Assembly: GCA_029718625.1 (NCBI GenBank)
Contig: CM056377.1
Coordinates: 102,808,585-102,872,584 of the forward strand
Direction: 5' to 3'
Length of the DNA: 64,000 bases
From: Synaphobranchus kaupii
Lineage: Eukaryota > Chordata > Actinopteri > Anguilliformes > Synaphobranchidae
The notes under the pieces were generated by a model. The model searched no databases, had not been told where the DNA came from, and saw nothing but the letters and a program-made list of their open reading frames with translations. Position 1 is the stretch's first letter. Each line of letters opens with the position of its first letter. A program made the translations under genes and the position numbers. Positions 10,378-64,000 of the stretch are shown here, one piece after another.

Positions 10378-11149
10378 CACCTGTCAAACAGACAACTCAC
10401 AAATTACCACACTTGCGATATACAACTCCAAAACCTTCCCGGTGTAACTGCTCGGCCCGCATTCCAGGGATACAGGCTGAGCAATTACACCGGCTCCATT
10501 CTGAGACATGCATGAGTAAACTGTCATATATAGGTCACTTCCAGAAACAGGAAAAGCTCAACACTCGAGATAAGACAAGGCGTGCATAAATAACCCAACA
10601 AAAAAGGTTTTGCTCATTCAGAAGGCAGATCTGACAGGCACGTCTGCTTGTGCCACTCGGTAGCAGCACGGCCAGAATCATTTCAAAACGTTTACGAAGG
10701 AAGCCCAACCTTGACGTTTCGCGCGGGCAAATAAACCAAGCCAATTGCCACAACAATCATTTCATGAAAAGGTCACAAGCTGCGAAATTCACTAACGTCA
10801 TTTCAAGAAATAAGCAACAGAGAGCTACGTCATACACATAGACTGGAGTTAAATTTTAGATGGACAATCAATGGAAACATTGCAGGCAGTTAACTCTTAA
10901 GTTTCTTAAACATTTGATAGTTAGCGTAGCATCGTTAGCGAAGGACGCTCTGTAGCCTCCCTGCCTATCTAATAGTAAAAGCTTTCCAGCAGTTCCGGTC
11001 TTCAGCAAAACCAAGACTGTCGAGGGTGCACTTATAATAAACAATTTATCTATCAACAGCATTCACGAGTTAAGGGAATTGTAAATTGTGTTCTGATATT
11101 TACCAAACTGCCACTAATCCACTTGCTAAATGGGTCACCGCCTGTCCAA

Positions 11150-11235
11150 TCTCTTCCTTTCAGTTTCCGGAAGCGGCAAATGCTACAGAAATAGCCACGA
11201 TTCACCAATGGAATAACCTGAGCGCGCCATCTACC
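11150..11235 (-). promoter_or_regulatory. Possible PIGC promoter
   Basis: About 0.8 kb upstream of the PIGC start are an ETS-type TTCCGGAA (11165-11172) and a CCAAT box (caccaatgg, 11212-11220), within a locally G/C-richer patch. This suits the TATA-less promoter of a housekeeping gene whose first exon is non-coding and splices to the acceptor at 10381. The first exon itself could not be placed. Confidence 0.3.
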
Positions 11236-11299
11236 GGACACAGTTTACATAGTCCCGTTGATTCGAGAGGGAACCCATATTTGTATGGATGATTCCAAC

Positions 11300-14200
11300 G
11301 CGAATAGTTAAAATAGAATTCAGTGCACCATTCAGATATATCTGATAATATTTGGAATTTACACATTGATACATTCAAATGGGTCGCAGATCACGACAAA
11401 CTTAAAACTAGGTAAATACTAAAAGATAAACAAAATACACCAACCATGCAGCTAATCTCAGAGGTCTAACTGACCATCCGGCAGGTTACTCCGGTAACTA
11501 CCCGAAAATGCCCAAGTAATTGTCTACCTCCCTCTGCGAGCAATGAGTACTGAACAGTTGCAGGATGCATGCACAAAACAATCTGACATTGCGTGCATAA
11601 AGATAGATGTGCATTCCCTATAGGACAAACACACCTCTACAGAACAGCTCTGGGGAAGTGATGGGTCAGACAGTACAGCCAGCTGTACAAAGCCACGTGA
11701 GAGGGCATAACATAGTTGTCATGGTTGCTCATTTCAGTCCGTGGAAAAAAGACTGGTATTGGTTTCACAGGCTGAGGCAGTGAGGACTTGGTTTATGGCG
11801 ATGTATATGTGACCCCTCTCTGGATCAGTCAGGGCACCAGGCCAGTGCTTTCAGTCTGTGCAGCACAGGAAGTGACACGCAAAGGTCAGCGCAGGCCAGT
11901 CAGCACGGGATATTTGTTTTCAGCTCTGTGTGCATGTACCAATGGTCAATAAGGCCACTACTGAATGAAAAAAATACATGCATGTTGCAGACATTTAAAG
12001 TCCTCCATTGTGCAGTCATTCTGCTTTTTTTGCCAGGATAATGAATCAAATAACAACAAAAGAAGACATACGAGAAAAGCAGTAGCGTTTCATTACATAC
12101 AATTAGTTACAATTCATCTAATAAAAATGAACTAGTACTTTGATCCATATGTACTTTGTAAAATTTGTCAAATGGATACATTTTTGATGGACAACTTTCA
12201 ATGGTTATTTAGGGTATTCTGCTGGCTATCACAGTGCTGGATTGTGTGTACAGTAGGGAGAGAAATGTTCCCAAAACAGTAATAAACCTCCAGGTAAATG
12301 CAATTCATATGACAATTCCATGTGTTAAAAAGTGACATCATTCAATTGATTTAATAATTTAACCCATTTTTTATTTATATCGTTCTCGCAGTGGTATTCC
12401 CTATGTACACAAGAGGAAGGCGAATCAGAAAACAGGGCAACAGAAATCACACCTATACGTTCTGAAAGGATGCACTTGTGCAATGAGAAGTTGTGAATGA
12501 CAGTACCTCTGAATGGGCCAAAAGGAAATTTCCCCACAACAATCACACATCTCTATCAAATGGACACAAAATGTATTTTTTAATTTGATCTCTCATAGAA
12601 ATGATGTAACAATTCGCTACATTAAATCTGGTCAGATACGACTGATAATCAGTGCTGTTCCTAAAAATTGTATTAATGTAGCATGAGTAATATACGCATA
12701 GTAGTGCTTTAAGGGCAATGTGTAAATCCCTATCTTACACTTAATAGCTAGATGGATATGCTGAGACTGACTGAGTCATCTGAAAAAAAAATACCTCTTA
12801 GAATTTACATAACAGGTACCAGTCCAGCTTGTCTGAGAACCAGGGGTGGCAGTGCGGCATATTTGTTAGGGAAATCCATTTGCAAACAAGTTGCATTTTC
12901 AAACCCTAAGTAGGGCCCAATTTTGCAACCAAAGTAAGGTACTTCCACTGAAGAGATTCAATAATAGAGAATACTATATGTACAACGTCACACATGCTGT
13001 CCTGGATACATCAATCTTCGATGCAATAAATTACAATTTCAGTTGTTTCATCCAAATTCTGTAGCTTCGTCTGATACTGTAAACTGGTTGAGATCTTAAA
13101 AACCTCATAGAGCATCATATCCATGAGCACAGACAGCCACGAGGCTTAGGGTTTGTCCTTGAACATCTGCACTGTTCCAAGCAGACAGTTTTGTATTGTA
13201 CGGTTTTGGCAGTTAATCCAGAAGATGGCGGTGCTGAGCTGCTAGCCGTTGTCCTTGCAATAAAGTGTGAAATGGTGAAACTATTAAATATGCAGTTCCC
13301 TCACTGTCACTTAAGCAGTGTACACCCGCCTCCCCACCCAAAAAAAAGAAAAAAGAAAAGACAGATACTATTGCAAGTGGACATTAATCTTCCTGCCATT
13401 TTATGTGCGGTTGGTGCTCTACATTGTGAAAGTACCCCAGTCTCTCCCTGGGAGTCCACACTGCAGAGCTGTGTGCCAGTAACTGAGCTCTCATCTAAAC
13501 AAAAGGCAAAATGCCAAAAGGAAGAAAGACACAACTTTTCAGCAACCCTACGGTCATCTGCACGTCTGTGGTCTCGTCTGACCATGCAGCCGTTCACAAA
13601 CAGGAGCCATTAGGGTTCCATAGAGAAAACAGGCCGGTGAACGGGCAGTAAGGCTGCTCTCCAGCCAGGTGGAAACCTGACGCCTGTAAGTGCAGCCCTC
13701 AATGGGCCACCACTTGAAGGCGGTGAATTATAGATAGACGTTGAAGATTTAACGAGCGATCCCTTTTCCTTACTCAACTTACCCCCTGGCTACAGAACAC
13801 TTTGGCTGGCTGGATGCCCCTTTACAGGGGTGAGTGAGTAGCCAGCGCAGACCTGGCATATCGGGGTGTGTCTGCATGCAGGGAGAGATCATCAGAATCG
13901 CCATTTGCCTCATAGGCAGTGCGTGACATGAGCCATTTCTGCTGAAGTCACTGCCAAAAGGAGCCACCTATGTCCTGGCGATGCACCTCGCAGAAGAAGC
14001 CCTTACACGTTTCAGCAACAAATAGAAACTACCTACAGGGGATTATTTGTGGCAGCAGCCAAGTCGCTTTTCAAGTATGGTGAGGTGTGGCCAACTGAAC
14101 AACAGGACAGTGCAGTCACAATACTTCAGTGCCTGGAAGACTTTAGTTACCCTACTTGTAAACAGCATTTCCTTTTATGTCGTTACAGGTTACTTTCAAA

Positions 14201-14590
14201 TAAAAATTATTTTTTATACAGTAAGAAACAGATCATATGACAAATAGGTTTTTTTCTTAAGTTCGTCTTAGTCCTTGGCGTGCTAAAATTATAGACCAAT
14301 TGGTCTAGCAATCTCATTCATGTGTCAATCTCCATAAATTAAACAAGCAGCTTTGGAGATGTCAATAAAATCTCTTTGATGGGTAGAGACTGATAGAGGA
14401 AAAGGTGTGCAGTCCAGCCGCTGTAGAGCTTTATCTTCACGGCTCGTGCGGCAATGAATGATTGTCTTTAACAGGTCAGTAGAGAGAGAGAGAGTAAGGG
14501 GACTCCAGTGAGCTAAGGAGGGGGACCTCACACTATCCCTCCTGCCTGAAGTCACTGGAAATGGAGGAAACGACAGGACGGAAAGGGCTT
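11300..14590. other. PIGC-TMED5 intergenic region / TMED5 3' flank
   Basis: A/T-rich sequence without a supported exon, RNA gene or clear transposon. Part is probably the TMED5 3' UTR, since TMED5 ends at 14765 on the minus strand. A minus-strand AATAAA lies near 12370, but nothing shows that it is used. Confidence 0.4.
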
Positions 14591-14595
14591 GCCAA

Positions 14596-14598
<3 letters not shown>

Positions 14599-14653
<55 letters not shown>

Positions 14654-14660
14654 TGTGTGC
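14599..14660. repeat. (GT)n microsatellite
   Basis: About 25 GT dinucleotides followed by imperfect gcgtgtgtgc units, roughly 110 bp downstream of the TMED5 stop and so probably in its 3' UTR. Confidence 0.9.
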
Positions 14661-14764
14661 GTGTGCGTAGAAGGCGCCTGTGCAGCGCAGCCCAGCAGCA
14701 GAGAGTTTGGGCTCTGCTGCCGTCCGGGCCTGGTGCAAGGCCATGTCTCTCCCACTGGGGGGTG

Positions 14765-17411
14765 CTAGGTGCGGCTCTTCCTCTTGTCGTCAAAGAGGCT
14801 GCGCAACAGGTAGACCTGCAGGCTGGACACCACTAACATGACCAGCAGGCTGGTGCAGGACCACAGGTTGACCCGCTCGAAGTTGCTCTCCTGAAGGTTG
14901 CGGTCCCGGGCCTCAAACGCCCGCAGCACCGTCTGAATCTGCAGGCTCTTCCCCAGCCGGGCCTTCACACTGTTTATGGTGTCCTTGAAGGGTGGAGAGA
15001 AACAGGGCAGAGATGAGGCTCCCTCTTGACGCCTCCATGTACAGCAGCAGTGTACTGACACCCGACAGCCTCTGAGGACCGTGCTGGGAACTGAAACCTT
15101 ACTCAACCTCAGGCCTGAACTAACACAGAGGAGGAAGTCTCCAAAACAGCTGCGGTTTTGTGCCTTCTGTAATACTAAGGTCTATTTGCTGACTGAAGCG
15201 GACAGTAGACGAGGGCCTGTTTATTGAGTGAAATAGATACTACACGAAAGTGTGCACATAGAACGTTCAAGACTGTTGTTCTGCTGTGGGCGACTGTCCT
15301 TCTGCACATGCACTGGCACTGGCACACGGGTATGGGAATGACATGTGGCGAGGTCACTGTGACACAAATTGTGCCTCAATGCACTCTGGGAGTGTGCATG
15401 CCATTGCAGCTTTTCCAAATCAGAAGCTCTAAATGGTGCTGTGTCACACAGACTTAGACACAGAAGGCACATCATCAAATAATACCGTCCCGTCAATAAA
15501 CACTCAACCTAACCAATCTGGATTTAACCCTTTCATGCACACAACGTTATTATCTTCGCCCCTAGAATACCACACTTGGGAGTGGTGTGAGATTTTTTCT
15601 CTCCCTTTCTTTCATAGAGAAATGGAAAGGACATTTTTGGCCTCGGGCACATAGTGTGGTGATTAAACCAGGATTAAACCATGCAGCTGTACCATGATGT
15701 CCTCCAGTTTCATATCCAGCATATCCGTTCCGTGGACGTATTCCTTCCAGCCCTCTGAGTCGGAGCCGTCTGCGTCCTCCATGTTGTCTAAGATCATCTC
15801 AAAGAAGATGATCTTCTCAGACACGGCACTGAAGGTGTTGTCAAAACAAAACATATAATCTCCATCCTCTGTCTCCACTCTGTGAAAAATAGGGGTCAAT
15901 TTGGATTTTGAAGACAACGCAAAAACAGAATAACTCAAAAAGCTACGTATAAATGTCATTATAGTCGGAAACGCTTGTCCTCAACTCTGTAAACTAATAT
16001 ACAGTAATTGTGTGATTAGCATACTGTATGAATCCACACATGCAACCTACGTGTGCACGCCGTCAGATTTCCGGTAGTCTCTGGCCAGCATATTCCCGCT
16101 TGGTGAAGACAGGAAAAAATCTACATCCAGGCCTGCCCCATCAAGAACCTGTGGACACAAGCGGAGTCAGAAGACACAAAAACTACAAAAAAAAACACCA
16201 ATCTATAGCATCAGATCATTGATCTTTCCCTTACAACCACCTCTACCCTAGAGGAGCATACTTTTGAGTTTCCACACAATTTAAGATTCTTGTTCGCTGA
16301 AAACGACGGCGCTATGTAGTCACATTTTATGGCTCCTGATATGATCTTTTGACCTGGGCCCATGGCCAGACAACCAACCACAGCCATAGTTTGGACTGTG
16401 CCACTCAAACACGAACGTTAATTGATTAAGGCAGATAAGTTAACGAAGGCTACCCCAAATATTTAATCACAACCTCAGCTCACATACTGTTTAAAGTCCT
16501 AGAATTATTAGTTTCAGATTAATTTATGACTATTCCCATTTTATGTATATTAACGTTACTGACTAACTGGTCGTGAAAACATCAAAGCTAGCTAAACAAT
16601 TAAATGCTCATCGTCAGACAACTTACTGCAACAAGAATCCGCAATATTTTTAGCAGTCACCTTTAATGAACGCTACAATGCCCAATTTAAGACATTGTAA
16701 AACAAAATCCCGATTGCTTTAGCCATCGTAGTTGTAGCAACTCATATTTGGAAAAACAGGACAGGCTCTGCATTGTTACTTTGGTTACGTTAGCATGATC
16801 GATCTAAATATTTGACAGCCACCGAAATAACGTTAGCCAATAGCCACAGCGTTTCAACAAGACAGTTATCGCGCTACTTGCCATCATCAGAGAATGAGCT
16901 TGTTTAGCTAACGTTAAGTTATTTACGTTCGCTAAAGTCAGTCACATTGTTTGTTAAACGTTTTAGAAACTCAACAGCACGTACAATAAATTTGAATATC
17001 TGATATATAATTAAAGAATCATATACTTCTGAAGTATGACAAGTTTACTAACTAGCAAGCAAGCCGTTTAGTTCGCTAACGTTAGCTTGCAAGTTAGGCT
17101 CGCCAGACAGAACTTGACGTGCCAGAACATCGTTCGAGTATACCGGATATAGGGATACTTTCAGCCTCTTGCAAGCAGTGTGGTAAACTAGTAAATGTTC
17201 AGATGTGAGGAAGCGATGCACTATATTTCACCTGATATTCAATTTCCAGTGATGCGTCTTTCTTCATAGTCTGGAAAAAGCACTCTTTGCGACCAGCGGG
17301 TAGGGTGAAGGTGAAGTCGCTGTCTAGGGACTGGGAAAATGCGGCGACGAGAATCTTCTCTGATACATACCCCAGTATTACCAATAGGAAACACACTCTG
17401 AGCACAGCCAT
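14765..17411 (-). CDS. TMED5: Transmembrane emp24 domain-containing protein 5 (p24 gamma 2)
   Basis: TMED5 is a p24-family type I membrane protein that cycles between ER and Golgi as a cargo adaptor of COPII/COPI vesicles and supports Golgi structure. Four exons join in frame: 17411-17232, 16148-16051, 15879-15693 and 14983-14765, with donors gtgaaa, gtaggt and gtacag. The product is 227 residues (human 229). Residues 1-25 are a signal peptide. The GOLD domain begins near [13 protein letters not shown]; its disulfide cysteines are C44 (KECFF) and C104 (YMFCFDNTF). [18 protein letters not shown] and the coiled region ([27 protein letters not shown]) follow. The transmembrane helix is about residues 196-219. 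The cytosolic tail DDKRKSRT matches TMED5 rather than other p24 gammas. It is divergent from SUCO with about 1.25 kb between start codons. In human the gene is, from memory, not beside PIGC and SUCO. Confidence 0.95.
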
Positions 17412-18656
17412 CGTCCCCACAAACAGGCCAACTTGACAGTCTAAATACGGATAACGTGAAAGTAACTAATTCAGAAATTTAAGTTTATTGTTACTGGAGC
17501 CGTACTCTGACGACTCATCAAAACTTACTTGGACAGCCCATCAACGAGTCGAGGGGAGTCTCACAAGGACCCAATAGCAGTGCGGGCTTCATGTGCAACT
17601 TTATCATTAGTCAGGTTGTCTTCAGTGTGAATATTTTCGCTAAATGGTCCGACGCTAGCGTTAAAAAGAATCTAGCTCATACTTAGTTCACAATATAAAT
17701 AATTATATAATATATATAGTATAGTGCATAAATATAAACCATGTCAAAATGACAAATCCAACCAGGCGTTTGCAGAGACGTGCTTTTTACAATGGCATGC
17801 TGGGAACTGTAGTGTTTTGAGTGAAAACCTTGCCTCTGTTATCTGTGTTCTGCATGCGAAAAGGAACTCGAGTGTTTCACTATATCCTTTCGATAAAATA
17901 AATCTCGTTTTATGTATTGAACTTTTTATTCAGATATTATATACGTCTTAACTAATATAATTATATACGTGCTTCAGGTTTTATTCAGACTTTATGTATG
18001 TCGCTATGTATGTGTTGTAAAAATTAAATATCCTCGCGACATAGCAATAATAAAGCCACTGAGCATTTGAAGAGTATAGGTCGCTACTTGAATTAGATAG
18101 CTTATGACTTAATACAAGTCTGCAGTCATCCCAAACTGACTGTTCCAGTCATATTTTTATGTCATCCACTTTTAACAGCTAATCAATGTTAAAAGGCAAT
18201 TGCACAATCGTTTGAGAACATTTAAAGTTCATGTAGCTATGCCTTTCGGTAAAGGTGACGCGTCCGATGAAATAAGTTCCAACTCAGCCTAATGAGACGG
18301 AAGCGGGAGGAGCCGAATGTGATTGCGTCACGGGCCGAGGACACTCGCTGTTTCTATTGGTTGAGAGGAGAACCGCAGCAGCGCCAGGAACTGGAGAGCC
18401 CGAGCAACAAGAACAGAGCCAGCCAAGCCAGCAGGAAAAGAAAGAAAGAAAGAGCAAAGGGGCTTAGACAGAGGGAACATTTATTCATTACGGGTGTATG
18501 TGCAGCGAATGGTCACTCGCTGTCTTTCTTTTATTTATTTTTTAACGAGCAGTAAAGCTTATTGATAAATCACAACTCGACTTCATTTTTTTGTTGCAAA
18601 GGGAGGTTAGGAAAATCAAGAAAAAGAGCGAGGATGTTGGTCCCCGCGGGAAGATA
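17412..18656. promoter_or_regulatory. Divergent TMED5 / SUCO promoter region
   Basis: The two start codons face away from each other across 1245 bp. On the SUCO side there is a TGACGCG element (about 18256), a TGCGTCA site (about 18334) whose reverse strand reads TGACGCAAT (CRE/ATF-C/EBP-like), and an inverted CCAAT box (ctattgg, 18354-18360). G/C content rises between 18240 and 18450. The SUCO transcription start is probably near 18400-18480; the TMED5 start is probably between 17420 and 17650. The site names are pattern matches only. Confidence 0.5.

Positions 18657-18657
<1 letters not shown>
18634..18657 (+). promoter_or_regulatory. SUCO upstream ORF whose stop overlaps the main start (TAATG)
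   Basis: An ATG at 18634 opens a seven-codon frame (MLVPAGR) that ends with TAA at 18655-18657. The last A of that stop is the first base of the SUCO ATG (18657-18659). The upstream frame is out of frame with SUCO. In this arrangement ribosomes that end the uORF stand directly on the main start codon. Confidence 0.6.
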
Positions 18658-63598
<44,941 letters not shown>

Positions 63599-64000
63599 GT
63601 ATCAGATTAAATTTTATTTTTTATTCTTTTATTGCTTTTTGAAGGTAACCTGTCTCACCCCTTTTTACTTAAAAAGTTTTTTTCTAAGTCTCCTATCACA
63701 ATTTGTGTGGAATGCTTTTTCAATTAAATTTGAATAAAAATAGAAAGTGAAGTTCATGGATTGCTTAAGCTTCCTAATACCAGGAAGTGCACCAGAAAAA
63801 CCAAATGGCAAGGGGATTTTCCGCAGTAGAATTTGGGCAGTAAGTAGTCATGTTCGACAAGTCTCGATTTTCTGGCAGCTGTTTATGACTTGTGAAGGCA
63901 GTTGCCATGCCAACGCATTCTGAGCCTTGTGGGCCTCAGAAACGGTGCCTGTGACAGGCTCTAAAATAAGCCTTTTAGCAGAGCTCAGATTCATCAGTGT
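63599..64000. other. SUCO intron 16 (start)
   Basis: No following SUCO exon recognised before the edge of the window. Confidence 0.5.

Noticed and set aside
13191..13613. 140-codon plus-strand frame between PIGC and TMED5
   Set aside because: Composition is like non-coding flank with a low-complexity KKRKKK run; no homology recognised.
18292..18555. 87-codon frame upstream of SUCO (MRRKREEPNV...) as a possible uORF or gene
   Set aside because: Its start lies upstream of the CCAAT box, so it is probably before the transcription start; Arg/Lys-rich low-complexity content.

Overview
The window is nuclear DNA of a ray-finned fish, most likely a teleost. Three signs support this. The coding exons are short, have GT-AG borders and encode vertebrate-type proteins. 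The introns are full of teleost-style DNA transposons, MITEs and a tRNA-derived SINE with the teleost LINE-type tail. Long TG, CT and TGAG microsatellites are also present. The exact species cannot be read from the sequence; an early-branching teleost such as an eel relative is only a guess.

Layout: (1) About 1-6.2 kb holds the 3' end of a plus-strand dynamin-3 gene (DNM3): the last two coding exons (861-1056 and 2973-3045) and a 3' region with a 43-bp minisatellite. (2) 9496-10377 (minus) is an intact single-exon PIGC, for the first step of GPI-anchor synthesis. Just downstream of its stop lies a 46-bp minisatellite whose units are copies of the last PIGC codons plus stop. (3) 14765-17411 (minus) is a complete four-exon TMED5 (p24 gamma cargo receptor). 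(4) A divergent promoter region of about 1.2 kb separates TMED5 from (5) plus-strand SUCO (SUN domain-containing ossification factor). SUCO fills the rest: exon 1 at 18657-18709, a 30-kb first intron, then exons 2-16 between 48795 and 63598. It continues past the right edge. The 16 exons join in frame to about 543 residues: signal peptide, acidic/Pro-rich region, FDEWK motif and SUN domain.

Intron 1 of SUCO is a transposon landing zone: a TcMar-like element split by an 1168-bp near-perfect palindrome; two direct copies of a roughly 1.9-kb TTAA-flanked (piggyBac-like) element, each carrying insertions that the other lacks; and several TIR elements and MITEs. Intron 6 holds a 2.4-kb inverted repeat.

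Functionally, PIGC, TMED5 and SUCO all act in the early secretory pathway: GPI synthesis, ER export of p24 cargo (which includes GPI-anchored proteins) and ER protein folding. DNM3 acts in endocytosis. From memory of the human genome, DNM3-PIGC-SUCO is a conserved order, while TMED5 lies elsewhere on chromosome 1, so its position here is a point of interest. I found no evidence of a wholly new multi-gene system. The most unusual observations are the PIGC stop-codon minisatellite, a termination-reinitiation uORF on SUCO, a GC-AG intron in SUCO, and the nested palindromes.
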